Shown: positions 25,941 to 38,800, counted from the first letter of the stretch. The stretch: 64,000 nt of DNA from Lachnospiraceae bacterium (GCA_017445585.1 JAFSTX010000068.1:1-64000), one strand, 5' to 3'. The notes: generated from the sequence alone by a model not told the origin. Program-made: numbers and translations.

Positions 25941-26797
25941 TGATAATGCACCGCCCTTTTCTCAAAGATAAACTGGAGCCTGGTGACCAGGAATATCAGA
26001 AGACTCAGCACAAGCGCATATATACAGGCGTAGGAGAAGCGCCCGCGCTTGAACGCATCGTTGTACAGGGCGTACACGAGGACGTTCGTGCCGTTTTCTC
26101 CTCCCGTCAGCAGCTTGATGATCGCAAAGGATTTGAAGCTGTGAAGTATCGTGAGGAATACCACAAAGAATATCTGCGGCGAGGCGATAGGTACATAGAT
26201 CTTGAAGAATCTGCGCACATAGCCCGCGCCGTCGATGATCGAGCTCTCCACGAGGCTTTCGTCCACGTTTCGGAAGCCCACCAGCAGGAATATATACGAC
26301 GAACCGACGCCCGCCCAGATCGTGACTGCGGCCACGGCATACAGCGCGGTGTCCGCGCTCGAGAGCCAGGCATTTTCGGTGCCCAGCAGCTCATTGAGCA
26401 GGCCGTTGCGGCCGAGGATATACAGAGCTATGGCCGAGATAGGCACCGATGAGAGCGCCATTGGCAGGGCGAACATCGTCTGGTAGGCCTTCGCGCCTTT
26501 TTCATTTTTCAGGGAAAGGAACGCAAAGAACATGGCCAGGCAGAAGGTCCCGACGCCCACAAGCAGTGCGAACGTAAAGGTCGTCGCTATCGTGTCGCGG
26601 AATTCGGGGCTTGCGAATATCTTTGAATAATACTGGAAGCCTACGAATTTGCCCGGCTGACCCATATTGTTCGTCGCAAAGAACGACAGATAGATCGCTT
26701 TTAAAAACGGATAGAAGGTGAAGGCGGACAGAAAGATCATCGCCGGAAGCACCAGCAGATAAACTATGTAATTCACCTTTTTCTTTTTAGGTTTCAT
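25937..26797 (-). CDS. CUT1 ABC permease (MalF/LacF-like)
   Basis: A 286-residue permease with six membrane helices and the EAA loop D-E-S-L-V-E-S-S-I-I-D-G-A-G ending in YVPIASP. It pairs with the MalG-like subunit. No ATPase gene occurs anywhere in this operon, so the importer must borrow a shared MsmX/UgpC-type ATPase encoded elsewhere, as is common in Bacillota. Confidence 0.93.
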   Translation of the reverse strand: MKPKKKKVNYIVYLLVLPAMIFLSAFTFYPFLKAIYLSFFATNNMGQPGKFVGFQYYSKIFASPEFRDTIATTFTFALLVGVGTFCLAMFFAFLSLKNEKGAKAYQTMFALPMALSSVPISAIALYILGRNGLLNELLGTENAWLSSADTALYAVAAVTIWAGVGSSYIFLLVGFRNVDESLVESSIIDGAGYVRRFFKIYVPIASPQIFFVVFLTILHSFKSFAIIKLLTGGENGTNVLVYALYNDAFKRGRFSYACIYALVLSLLIFLVTRLQFIFEKRAVHYQ

Positions 26798-26826
26798 ACT
26801 TCCGATCTCCTCAAATACAGACTTTC

Positions 26827-28125
26827 TTATCTCATGGGCAGATCAAATCTCTGCACCTCGTCCCTGGCGACATAGATCCTGCTCTCGTCCACATTATCCA
26901 GGATCCAGCGGTTTGTGGCCAGATTCTGCACGGCTTTTTTCTCGTAATTGCCGGTCCCGCTGGGCCAAAGGACGAAGTCTGGATCGATCTTCTCATAGTA
27001 CTCCGGACCCATGGCTCCGGAATTATATCCGTGGTGAGCCACCTGCAGTACGTCGCACACGAGCGTATCGCCCGGATACAGCTTCATCACATATGGAGTG
27101 TTCTCCGAATTGGAATCCGCCGTAAAGATGAATTTCTGGCCATCCGTCTCCATGATCCACACCAGGCTCATGGAATTGGCAGAGGCCATCGGGTCTCCGG
27201 TCATCACCTCTCCCGATGAGATAAAGGTGATGGTGAGCCCTCCGAAGTCCCAGCTCTGTCCGGGATGCGGATTCACCCTCTGCATGCCCGGGTAGAGTTT
27301 GGTATTTGTCATGCTTTTTACATAATCATAGTAGGCATAGTTCTGGCTGGTGGAGGTATACTGCTCCTCGTAGCCGAAATTATAGAAGACCTTCTCCAGC
27401 GTAACGTCCGTGTGATGCTTTTCGGTAAAGGAAACATAGGCGCCGCAGTGATCGTTGTGGGAGTGGCTCAGTATCCACGCGGCTATCACGATATCTTCTC
27501 CTTCGGGGGTCTGCGAGGCCATCTCCTCGTAGATCCGCTCGGAGGCGGAATTGTCCTTGTATCCGCCGTCAAAGACGAGAAATCTTCCGTCGCGTAGCCG
27601 CACCACATATCCCATGCCGTACAGCTCGCCGCCGTCCTGTCCGATCTGCGAGAGAGTGACGGAACTGTCGGAGGAGGTATGAGTGCCGGTCAGATCGCTG
27701 CCGCACTGGGTATCCTTCCTCTCTACGGTGATGATCATCCGGTCCAGCGCGGGAGTATCCATGATATACATCACATACTCTTCGTCTGTGAGTGTATAGA
27801 AGGTATTATCCTCGATCGTGACCGTACCGGTCAGCATAAAGCCTGCCGCCAGACAGTCGTCTATATAGAGCTGCGCTGCATCCTCCGCTGCGCTCTTGTC
27901 CACGGCATAGCCGTCTTCCGTCTCATTTGAGCAGGAATCTATGACTCTGCCGTAGATATATACCGGGATCTCCTGGCTGAAGTTCCTGCCCATCATGCAG
28001 TTGTCGGTCAGATACTCGGATTCTTCATCCTCATCGTTATCGAAGGCCGCACCGGAGCATCCCGCAAGCAGGGACATCATCAGCAGGACCAGGATATAGA
28101 TCAGCGCCCTGCAGTATCTCTTCAT
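26827..28125 (-). CDS. MBL-fold lipoprotein, giant-protein-related group
   Basis: A 432-residue lipoprotein (lipobox LAGC, residues ~19-22, then an acidic stretch). A ~130-residue N-terminal region of unknown fold precedes an MBL domain with H-S-H-N-D-H at 221-226 and AHHGY later. The domain shares with the 553-residue neighbour and the giant protein the pattern F-x-V-x-D-G-G, then I-x-x-A-W-I/L-x-S/T-H-x-H-x-D-H and D-V-T-L-E-K, and near the end H-H-G-Y with P-D-F-V-L-W-P. Three related hydrolase domains in adjacent genes argue for specialisation on variants of one substrate. Confidence 0.87.
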   Translation of the reverse strand: MKRYCRALIYILVLLMMSLLAGCSGAAFDNDEDEESEYLTDNCMMGRNFSQEIPVYIYGRVIDSCSNETEDGYAVDKSAAEDAAQLYIDDCLAAGFMLTGTVTIEDNTFYTLTDEEYVMYIMDTPALDRMIITVERKDTQCGSDLTGTHTSSDSSVTLSQIGQDGGELYGMGYVVRLRDGRFLVFDGGYKDNSASERIYEEMASQTPEGEDIVIAAWILSHSHNDHCGAYVSFTEKHHTDVTLEKVFYNFGYEEQYTSTSQNYAYYDYVKSMTNTKLYPGMQRVNPHPGQSWDFGGLTITFISSGEVMTGDPMASANSMSLVWIMETDGQKFIFTADSNSENTPYVMKLYPGDTLVCDVLQVAHHGYNSGAMGPEYYEKIDPDFVLWPSGTGNYEKKAVQNLATNRWILDNVDESRIYVARDEVQRFDLPMR

Positions 28126-28128
28126 TAC

Positions 28129-29790
28129 TTATCCTTCGTACGTTATGGGCAGAAGTTCTGTTACCAGCTTGTCTTCTGCGATCCAGAGCTTTTTGACCGT
28201 ACGCAGTACCCACACGTTATAAGATTCTTCCTTATAGTTCTCATAGGACCTGCTGCCGCCGGGCCAGAATGCGTAGTCTGGAGCAAGCAGCTTGTACAGA
28301 TCGGAGGACGCGCCCTGATAGCCGTGATGGCAGATCTGCACGATATCGCACTTCAGATCCTGATCCTTGTAGATCTGTGTCAGGACAGCAGTCTCGAGAG
28401 GCGCGCAGTCGCCCATCATATTGATGCGCTGTCCGCCGAGATCAATGTATTCAAGCATGCATGAGTTGTTGAAGTATTCCAGACTCTGGGGAGCGATCAT
28501 TTCATAAGTGCCGTAACATGTAGCTACCGCATCGTCCAGATACAGAACCTGTCCCATATGCATCTTGAATACCTGGCAGCCCTCGTACTGAGCTGCGCAC
28601 TCGCGCAGATCGTGGTTCGCGTTCTCGACATACTCGCTGGCCACGCTGATAGCCTCATCCGAAGGAAGATTCATGACCAGAAGCTTCAGAGTAACGTCCT
28701 TTGCGTGATCCTTTGTAAACCACTTGATCGCACCCATATGATCGGCGTGCGCATGGCTGATGAACCACGCGTCGATGACGATATTCTCGGGATCGGGAGC
28801 GAGTTCTACGAGCTTGTTGTAGATGTTGTCAGAGGGCAGCTGCTTGTTATGGCCACCGTCGTAGATGATAAAATTGCCTGCAGAGGTCTGAAATACGAAG
28901 CTTTCACCGATCTGGTTGGGGCTGCCGCTGGTATCGTAGCCTTCGAGGCCGAGCATCGAGATACTCGGAGTTACCTTCGCTTCCACTGTCTCGGGCTGGA
29001 GAGCGGGCAGATAGGTGATGGGCTCAGCAGTGATGTGCATTACCGAGAGCACCGGGAAGAGCGAGAGGTGGACCTCCACATTATCCGACTCCCTGGTATA
29101 CACGGCAAAGCTGTTGTCGCCGAGTTTGTTCGTCGAATACTGAGTAAAACCGGCTTGTGTCAGGTCGGAGAGATATGCATCATATCCCGTCTGATCGGCC
29201 TGATACGAGAGCATCATGGCATCGTCGCCGCAGTCATAGCTGAATTCGAATTCGCCATGAGTAAAAGCAGGCAGGTACTTGACCATGCTCTCACTCTGGC
29301 CGTTGATGACGAAATCAGCCGCTACCGTGGTACCGTTCGTTTTGATGCTCTCCACAAAAGCATCCACGACCTCGCCAAGACCGGGGGTGATCATCGCCTG
29401 AAGGACGATCTTCTCTCCCGACACTTTTGCGATATAGTCTCCGGACTGTGACATCTCGGAGAGGATCTCCGTGGATTCCGGTCTGTCGGTCAGACCGACG
29501 AGGATCTCCTTTTTGCCGGTGCCGTCACCTATGGCCATGTCTTCACTGATCTTAAAAGTGGCTCCGGTGGCCGCGGCCAGTTCATCTCTGAGGCGGAAAG
29601 CCGAATCCATGACGGCTTCCGCTGCGCCCTCGGGATAAACAATCGTAAATTCACTCTTTCCGTCCGTTACAAGCTCGAGGTCGGAGCCGGAAGCGGCCTG
29701 TGAATTGCCGTCCTCCCCGTCTCCGCCTCCGCAGGCTGCCAGTCCGAAGGCCAGCAGCACTGCAAAGATGATCGCAAGTGTTTTTTTCAT
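28129..29790 (-). CDS. MBL-fold lipoprotein with GH20b/GH67N-like N-terminal region
   Basis: A 553-residue lipoprotein (lipobox LAAC). Residues ~40-130 read like the accessory N-terminal domain of some glycosidases: F-T-I-V-Y-P, then A-x-R-L-R-D-E-L-A-A-A-T-G and E-I-L-V-G-L-T-D-R-P-E-S. A ~150-residue linker region follows, then the MBL domain with H-A-H-A-D-H at 346-351, MGDCAP and CHHGYQG. The glycosidase-like module hints at a carbohydrate ligand; this is inference from pattern only. It starts 24 bp after the giant gene ends, with AAAGGAA before the ATG, and the next gene follows after 3 bp. Confidence 0.87.
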   Translation of the reverse strand: MKKTLAIIFAVLLAFGLAACGGGDGEDGNSQAASGSDLELVTDGKSEFTIVYPEGAAEAVMDSAFRLRDELAAATGATFKISEDMAIGDGTGKKEILVGLTDRPESTEILSEMSQSGDYIAKVSGEKIVLQAMITPGLGEVVDAFVESIKTNGTTVAADFVINGQSESMVKYLPAFTHGEFEFSYDCGDDAMMLSYQADQTGYDAYLSDLTQAGFTQYSTNKLGDNSFAVYTRESDNVEVHLSLFPVLSVMHITAEPITYLPALQPETVEAKVTPSISMLGLEGYDTSGSPNQIGESFVFQTSAGNFIIYDGGHNKQLPSDNIYNKLVELAPDPENIVIDAWFISHAHADHMGAIKWFTKDHAKDVTLKLLVMNLPSDEAISVASEYVENANHDLRECAAQYEGCQVFKMHMGQVLYLDDAVATCYGTYEMIAPQSLEYFNNSCMLEYIDLGGQRINMMGDCAPLETAVLTQIYKDQDLKCDIVQICHHGYQGASSDLYKLLAPDYAFWPGGSRSYENYKEESYNVWVLRTVKKLWIAEDKLVTELLPITYEG

Positions 29791-29814
29791 ATCATACGTT
29801 CCTTTGACCTGTTA

Positions 29815-32800
29815 TTACTGCGTCACGCCGTCGATGATCAGCGTGCCGTTGTTCGTGATGGTTCCCGCGCCGTTGTCCTTGAATGCGATGGCACTTGCGG
29901 CGCCGTTTGATGTATTGCCGTTAAGCGTCAGAGTCGCTCCGCTCTCGATGATGATCGAACCGGTCGCGGTCCTGATGAAGATACCGCCGCCGATGGCTGA
30001 AGCGGATGTGGTGCTGTTGTCATTGACCGTAACATTGCCTCTGATCGTCAGCTTGGATCCTGCGGTAAGCGCACCGCCGCCGACCGTGCCCTTGCAGACG
30101 TTGCCTGTGAAGGTGCAGTCCTCAAGCGTGACCACGGAGCTGCTGTTCGAGGTGCCGAATGCGCCGCCGTAGTATCCGCCCGTGGTAGAGGACATGTTGC
30201 CGGTAAATGTACATCCCTTGATCGTGATGCTGGTATTGTTCGAAAGCAGCAGTCCGCCGCCTCCGCCGCCCTGGGCGTCACAGTTCGTGAACGTGCAGTC
30301 TTCCACCGTGCAGCCGGTCTGGTTGATATACATTCCTGCGCCGGCTCCCTTTGAAGCAACATCCTTAACATCGATATGCGCTACAGTGGTGTTCGCGGCA
30401 GTCACGTACAGCAGGCCTCTGCCTCTGGCAGCAGTCAGCTTCTCACCGGAGATGACCAGTCTGTGGGAGGCGTCGTATCCGCTGATAGAGGCGCCTGCGG
30501 CATTGATCCTGATCAGGAATCCCGCGTCACCGATAGTGGAGCTGTCGGAGGCGTACAGTGTCCTCGTAGCATACTTATCGGAGGTGATGGTGACAGCCTT
30601 TGTCACAGCCAGCTGGACCGCAGTCATGGTCTCATCCCTGATGATCGTGATGGTGGATCCGGCAGAGGCAGCAGCATAGGCATCTGCCAGTGTCGCATAG
30701 ACCTTGCCGCCGGTCATCGCCGTACCCTTGTCATATAGACCTCCATCCTCATAGAGCATATAGGCATCATTCGTCAGGGTAAAGAGAGAGGCCTTTTCGG
30801 TATTACCCGCCAGGACAGTCTTGCCGACCAGTTCGGAAGCGTTGGTGACGGTCAGATTCGTGGCCTCTGTATCGGAAGCGATACCCACGAGAGCGCCCTC
30901 GCCGAGCGTCAGAGTCAGATCTCCGACCTTTCCGCTGACGGTGAGAGTCTTGCCGGCCGCCACGGTGCCCTCAAAGGCGTAGTTGCCTGTGATCGCAACG
31001 TTCTTGTCGACCTGTGCTCCGGATGCGGAATGGAGCAGCGTGACCGTACCGCCTTCGGGTACAGCACTCAGGGCCTCGGCTATGGTCGCATAGACCGTTT
31101 CACCTACCTGAGCCGCCTTAGGGGTCTCGGTCTGCGTCAGGCTCATGGTATACGCCCAGCCCTCTGCTGCAGTGTAATCTTTGGCAATGTGAATCTTGCC
31201 TTCGGATACATTGGCGAGCAGCCACTTGTTCGCGGCGTTCGACGTATTCGCGTTATATGCCTCGGTGCTGGCCGGCCAGAGCACGAATTCCGGCGCTATG
31301 GCCTGATACAGCGCGGAGGAAACTCCTCTGGGCGTATATCCGTGATGAGCAGTGGTCACGATGTCTGCCTTTATGGAAGAATTGTACAGACCCGTGAGCA
31401 CAGGCTCGGTATACTGCGAAGTATCTCCGAGGACCATCGTGCTGTAGTCTCCGAGGGAGATCCTGTAGATCACGGAGGTCTCATTGATATTTGCAAAATT
31501 CATGGGCTTTAAGAGCTCCGCCGTATACAGTACGTTCACGGTGGCTCCGCCGATATAGAAGACGTCGCCTGTATGAGCCTTGATCACGTTCTGCGCCCAG
31601 CTGAGAGCCTTCGTATTGTCGCGCCAGTCGGTATTTGCGCCGTCCTCGCCGTGAGGCAGTGAATACTCATAGTCCGCGGGCATGTTGTAGATAAGCTTCT
31701 CGAGCGTGACGCTGCCCTTGTATCTGTTCGCAAAGCTCGTCAGCGCCGCTACGTGATCGTTGTGAGGATGTGTCAGCAGCCAGGCTGCGATCCTGATACC
31801 GCTCTCGCTTCCGTTAAGCTCGACCATCTTATTGTACAGACGGGTCGCGGAAGTATTGTTCGTATCGGCATAGAGTCCGTCACGGTATCCGCCGTCGACC
31901 ACGATAAAGCTGCCGTCCTCGATCTGATAGAGCAGGCTCAGGCCGTATCTCGTATCATCAGTATCGTCGGATACATTGATAAGCGATACGGTAGGAGCAA
32001 AGCCCGTCCCGCTGTGCGAGTAGGATGTGGAGTTGCTGTAGGCGGCGGGCTCGGCGATGATCCTCAGCGCACCGTCTCTGGCGGTAAAGTGCAGGATGTA
32101 TCTGGTGCCGCCGCTCCTGATAGTCCACGTGGTGATGCCCTCGGTGGTCTTCTTTGCCGCCTCAGCAGAGAGCGATGCCGCTGCCTGATCGGCATATGCC
32201 GCCGCCGCATCTGCGGTGGCCGTGTAGATGACCTCCTCTGTGGACTCGTCGCCGTCCGCATAACCTACCAGGATACCGTCCGTGTAAGCGGGAAGCTTGT
32301 CGAGGAGCGTATGCGCGCCCTCCATGTAGTCGCAGAGGTAAGTGCATCCGTCTACAGTGCTGCTTCCCTTCCTGACGGTATCGGTATCGCCGTCAAAGAA
32401 GCAGTGCCTGATAGCCACGTTCGCACCGTTTGTATAAATACTGTTTCCAGCCGCTGCGGTATTGTTCTCGAATACGCAGCCGTCCACAGTAATGGCGTAG
32501 TTGCTGGGAGTATTGAGTCCGCCGCCGTTGCCGCTGGCTTTATTGTTGACAAATCTGCTGTCCCTGATCTGGATGTTAGGGGTATTGATCGTCATACCGC
32601 CGCCGTTGCCGGACTTGCTCTCACAGTTCTGTATGATCATGTGATCGATCACGGTATCCCCGAGGGCTGCGGGGCCGTTGCTCACGTGCACGCCGCCGGC
32701 ACCGTTATTGGCGGCACCGCCCTTGTTGATACTGTTCTGAACGGTCACATAGCTGACTGTAGCGCCTGCCTTTGAGCTGATCCAGAGGACACCTCTGTCT

Positions 32801-35800
32801 CTCTCGAGGTTCCTGCCGTCCAGAATGATCCTGCCTTCGGGAGTTCCGGCAAGGGTGATCTTTGCGGTCTCGAGCTTGATGGCCCAGCCAGTCACCTCAG
32901 CCATGGCATCCGAAAGGTTGATCGTACGGTCGGAACCGTCGGTGGTGATAGTGACAGCCTTGTTTATGATCAGAGAATCGCTGATGCCGGTATCGGCTAC
33001 CAGTACGATGGTATCGCCTTCATTTGCCGCAGTCAGCGCATCAGGCAGCGAGGTGTAGCCCGTCTCACCGATTTTTGCCACGATGGCTGCTTCGACAGTG
33101 ACGGTGAACTCTACGCTCTCCGCATTGTCGGGGAAGCGGAAGTTCTCGGCAGGCTTGACGGTAACGGTATAGGTACCGGCCTCGCTGAGCGTCGCCTCGA
33201 TGCCGTCCCTGGTAATGGTGGCTGTCATCTTGGCGGCATCAAAGCCATCCAGGATATCAGCCGCCGTAAGCACGTTGCCGTCGTAATTGTATGAAGCGTA
33301 TTCTGGCTTGAGCGTGGGCTTTGCCACCTCCGCCGAACCCTCGGAAACAGTGTAGGTGAAGCTGACCTCGGTCACATCACCCGTGAAGTTATAGGCATCG
33401 CCCGCCTTCACGGTGATCGTGTAGACGCCCGGCTGCAAGATATCGACCGACTCACCGTCCTTCTCGGCCGTGAAGCTCATCTTCGTACTGTCAAAGCCGT
33501 CGAGGATGGCGGTGATATCGTGAGCGCTGCCTGTGAATTCACCGGTGGTAAGCTTCTGAGTCGGAGCATCGATCGTAATGACGACCGCAGCCGCATAGGT
33601 ATTGTCGTCTGTTCCGGAGGCTCCGAGAGTGATGGTGCTCACATTGCTGCCATAGGCATTAGACTTTGTCTTGTCGAATACGCTGCCGGATACCTTTCTG
33701 GTAAACGTGGCGGCATCGCTCACACTGATGTCTCCGTCTGTTCCGGAGTTTCCTGCAAAAGTACAGCCGGTGAACTGAATGTTGCCGGTGGATCTGATGA
33801 CCGCGCCGTTGCCGCCGGCGGTATTGCCGTCAAATGTACAGTTATCTGCGATGACCCAGGATCCGTTGCCGCTGGACTGGTTGCCGTAGATGGCACCGCC
33901 CACGCTCGCTGAGGAGTTGCCCGAGAAGGTACAGCCGTTAAGCGTGATCTTGCCGTAGCTGCCTACTGCCGTGACAGCGCCGCCATAGTTCTCGGAGCGG
34001 TTGCCGGTGAACTGGCAGTTGTTTGCGGTCACATCGCCGCTGGCGCTGACTCTGAGTGCACCGCCGCCGTTGCCGCTTGTCGCCTTTGCGGTATTATTGA
34101 TGAATTTACAGTTATCAAATACTACGTCCTTGACGTTCACATATGCGCCGCCGCCGTAGCCCCCGTCGGTGCTCATGGAATTCTGCACCGTTACGTAGCT
34201 TGCGGAGCAGCCCGCGCTCTGGAAGGTCAGGATCGGACGGTTGGCCGTGGCCGACGAACCTGTTCCGTCGAGGATCAGTCTGCCGTCTTCGCCGGTACCT
34301 TCAAGTCTGAGGACTCCGGTCCTGGCGTAGATCATGTAGCTGCCTCTGTCGGGGCAGGTGACGGTCCTGGTCTGGCCGTCGGTCCTGATAGTCAGGGTCT
34401 TGTCAGTGATGAGCTGACCCTCGAGGATGACATCATTCACGATGACGATGGTATCGCCGTCCTGTGCGGCCTCATATGCGGCTTCGAGAGTCTTGAACTC
34501 GGTATCGCCGATCTTTGCGACCGCTTCGTCGGTGACGTATTCCACAAAGGTATTGTCGCCGTTGTCCTTCCATGTACCGGAGACGCCTCTGCCTCTGGTT
34601 ACGTCAAACGTGCTGCCGCCGACATATCTGGCCTCATAGGTCTTTCCGTTCACGGTAACGGGGCTGTAGGCAGCGGTGTTGCCTACGCTCAGGTATGCAT
34701 CGCCGCCTTCGTTCGCGGTGAAGGTGCAGCCTTCGATGACGAAGCCGCCGGTAGCTCTGACGACGCTGCCGTTGCCTGCGGAGCTGTTGCCGCTGAAAGT
34801 ACAGCCAAACGCTGCAAAGATCGCGGGATAGGTCTGACCGGACTGCGACATGTAAGCCACGCCGCCGACGTTCTCTGAAGTATTATCAGTAAAGGTACAA
34901 TCGGTGCAGATGAACCTCGAAGCCTTCCCTGCGGAGCTGCCCGTACCGGAGAATACGCCGCCGTAGCCTGCGGAGGAGTTGCCTGTAAAGGTACATCCGT
35001 TAAATACCGCAGTGCCTGCCGCAGGCAGATTCACGGCGCCTCCGCTGTTGCCGGTGGCTGTGGATCTGTTTCCGGTAAAGGTACAGTTCGTGAAGGTGGT
35101 GGAGGTCTCATTGGCCATATAGACCGCACCGCCGGTGGAACCGGTATTGTTCTCAAATACGCAGTCTTCGAAGCTGATACCGGTGATATTGCCGTAAACG
35201 GCGCCGCCGGTATAGCTCGTCCTGCTGTTCCTGATAGTCAGGAATCTGACCTTGGTACCCTCGGTCTGGATGCCGAGAACAGGCCTGCTATGCTCCACGT
35301 TCTGTCCGTCAAGTATGAGTCTGGAATCAGCGCTTGCACCGCCGATGTCGGACTTCGCTTCCTTGATATTGATCATGAAGTCATTATCGCTCTGCTTCGT
35401 GGCTGTGATGGTATGGTCCTTCACGCCGTCGGTAGTAAGGGTGATACCGTTCCTGATGACCAGAGTGGCTTCGAGCTGAACGTTATTTACGAGCTCGACC
35501 TTATCTCCGGCCTTGGCCGCTTCTACGGCCTCCTCAAGAGTCGTATAATACCTGCTGCCGATCCTTGCCTCTGCGTAATCGGTAAGAGTGCCTTCGGGAG
35601 TAAGCATATAAGTGGACTCAGCTCCTGTCAGGGTGACTTTGTCATAGTTTTTGGCCATGTCGCCCGCCAGGACCACGGTCTTGTCGGACTTAAGCTTCTC
35701 GAAGCTGCCCAGGGCTCTGACGTCGAGCGAGCCGATGTTCGTCTGGCTGAGTTCTCCGTCAAATCCGAGCTTCGCGCCCTCTCCTGCAAGGATCACATTG

Positions 35801-38800
35801 CTTGCGGAAATATCTCCCGCAAGTGTCAGGGTCTTGCCCGCTGCCACCGTCAGATCTCCGGATATCACGTATCTGCTGTCCGCAGACGTGATCGTGAGGT
35901 TCTTGTCCACGACGATTCCCTCGCCGGCACTGGCCTTGCTGATCAGCTCGATGGTCTCGCCTTCCTGCGCTGCCGCTACGGCCTCGGCGAGTGTATCGTA
36001 CACGACACCGGTATCTTTATTGCGAGCGACCTCTGTCGCATCGGAGACTTTTCCTTCGGAATTGATCTGCTTGGAACCGTCTCCCTCCAGATCGAACTTG
36101 GAAACGGAATCTGCGGTAACGGCGCCGATCAGGACCTGACGTCCGTCGGTCATCTCTCCGCTGAGTGTGGCTACCTGTTTCCTGGAAAGCTCTCCGTTGA
36201 TCCTGACTGCGCCATCGGCACCGAGATCCACACTGCCTCCGGTGATCTGAGCAGCTCCGTCGACGCCCAGAATGCCGCTGACCTTGGCTCCGCCTTCGAT
36301 CACGGTATCCTTGATATTAAGAGTACCGTTTACATTGACCTGACCGCTGAGCTTGTAAGGTCCCTCGACGCTGACCATGCTGCCGGCAGGTACTGTCAGA
36401 TCCTCACTCGTATTACGCAGAAGCGTGATCGTGTGCCCGTTCGCGGCAGCCACGGCCTCCTCCAGCGTGTAATAGCTGTGAGTTTCTTCGTCGATAGTTA
36501 CGGAAGCTACGGCTCCATTCAGTATACCGGCCTCTGTGATGATGTATCCGTCCTTGTCAATGACGGTGTAGTTGACCTTAGCGCCCTCTCCGGCGGAGCC
36601 GGTAGTGGTCTTGAGGACGAACGTCCCGTCTTTGGCGCTGGAGTTTGCAGCGACTACGGTATCGGATCCGCCCAGGACCTTTCTCTCGCTCTCGTAGGTA
36701 TTGAAGATGGTGTCGATTTTCTTTGCGGCCTTGAAATCATCCGCAAGGATGACGGTCTTGCTGACATTGAAGTAGAGCTCTTCCGCGTCCAGAGTCCCGC
36801 CCAGGGTAAGCCCGGCGGAGTTCGAGCTGTTCAGGATGTCCTTGCCCGCGGTCTCGGCCACGTTGCCGCTGAACTTCGAGTTCTTCACGGTCATTACGCC
36901 GTAGTCATTGTAGATCGCGCCGCCGTATCCGCCGCCGCCCTGCGTGCGCTGATGCGCCGTGTTGCCGGTAAAGGTACAGCCGTCGATCAGCATCTCGCCG
37001 TTCCTGCTCTTATCGTCCTTGCGCTGGTTCATGATCGCGCCGCCGTTTGAGTAGCTGTCTGTGCCCTGGATGCTGTTGCCGTCAAATACGGTATTTCTGA
37101 CCTCGGTATACGCGGAGGTGTTCACGATGGCCGCAGCGCCTGCTGCGGTATTCTTCACGAATTTCGAACCGGTAATGACAGTCCTGGAGCCTGCATCTGT
37201 GTAGATGGCAGCCTTGGCTCCGGCCTTGTTGCCCTCGAAGGTGGAGCCGGAGACCGTGAGCTTGTTCTTATTAAGGATAGCGGAACCGCTGTTATATCCG
37301 GAGAAGCTTTCGCCGGTAGCGGTATTGTTCTTCATGACGGTGTCTTTCATGACGAGTTCCGCGCTGCCGTCGATATAGATAGTACCGGAGCTTCCGGACT
37401 TGTTATCAGAGATCGTGGCGTTTTTGATCTCGGTGTAGCTCTCGCCGGTGAGCATGATGGCTCCGCCGCCGCCGTAACCCTTGTAAACGCCGACGGTCTT
37501 ATTGCCGGTGATCGTGGCTCCGTTGATGTAGAGCTTGCCGTTGCTGTAGATACCGCCGCCGGAGTTGTAGGCGGTATTGCCGGTGATCTTCATGCCCTTC
37601 TCGACATAGCTGGTACCTTCGTTATAGATACCCGCTCCGCTCATGCCGCCGTGTTTTCCGTTTGCTCCTGCCGAGGCGCCGTCGCCCTTGCCGGCCACGT
37701 TGTTGCTGATCGTACCGGACTCAAAATGCGCAACTGCCTTCTTTGCGATATAGACCGCACCTGCACTGGCGCCCTTGTCGGTATCACGCGAGCTGGTGTT
37801 GCCTGTGATGGTACCGCCGCTCATGCGGAAGGAGGCCGTCGGATAAGCCTCAGAAGGCGTGATATAGATGCCGCAGCCCGAATTGGAGCTGAAGTTGTTC
37901 TTGATCGTACCGCCGGTCATGACCATGTTTGCTGCACGGACCGCGGCGCCGCCATCGCCGACGCGCCTGTTGCCGGAGATCGTGCCGCCGCTCATGTAGA
38001 CGCGGCCGTAGCTTCTGATGGCGCCGTTTCCACAGCCGGTGATGGTGCCGCCCTTTATAGAAATAACGCTGCTGGTGGCCACGTAGATCGCTGAAAGGTT
38101 CTGTGCCGTACCCTTGGAATCATTTGCTTTGGCACCGCAGTCAGAGATCGTGCCGCCGTTTATGATAAAGCGCCCTCCATAGGCGTTTACCGCACCGGCT
38201 CTGTCGGCAGTATCATATTTGCTGTTAAATGCGTTCTGCAGACGCGCGCCGCTCTCCAGCACGAAGGTACCGCCCCAGACCATCTTGATCATGGGATCCT
38301 TTGCAGTGACTCTGCCTGAATTGCCGTCGATCGACAGTCCCTTTTCGCCTGCGATCACAAGATCTGAGGCCTTGCCTACGGAGAAGAGGACTCCCTTGAA
38401 GTCGGAAGACCTTCTGAGGGTCCTGGAGGTGCCGTCATCAACGAGCCTGATGGAAGTATTATATGGAAGAGTGATATTGTCTTCGAGGTCGAAGCTCGCG
38501 CCGATCTTTATGACCTTTTTGCCGCCGCGCTCGGTACTCTCGACCGCCGTCTTAAGTGCCTGGAAATCAGTCACCGTGACAGTCTCCGCGCCGTCAAAAT
38601 CTCCCTTATAGGAGATGTCTTTGCTGACCATGACGGCATCCTGGTACTTGCCGTCTGCGCTGAGCGACCACTGATCGTTGCCGCTGAAGAAACGCGAAGC
38701 GAGTGCGCTGCGTGCGCCGCTGCTCTCAAACTCGACAGCATGGTTCGCGCCCGCGTTCGTCCAGGCGTTCGACGTAACCTCGATCCTGCCGCTGCCGCTG

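Noticed and set aside
35290..37050. Long plus-strand frames (up to ~590 codons) opposite the giant gene
   Set aside because: They mirror the repetitive GC-rich coding strand; no start signals and no recognisable domains.
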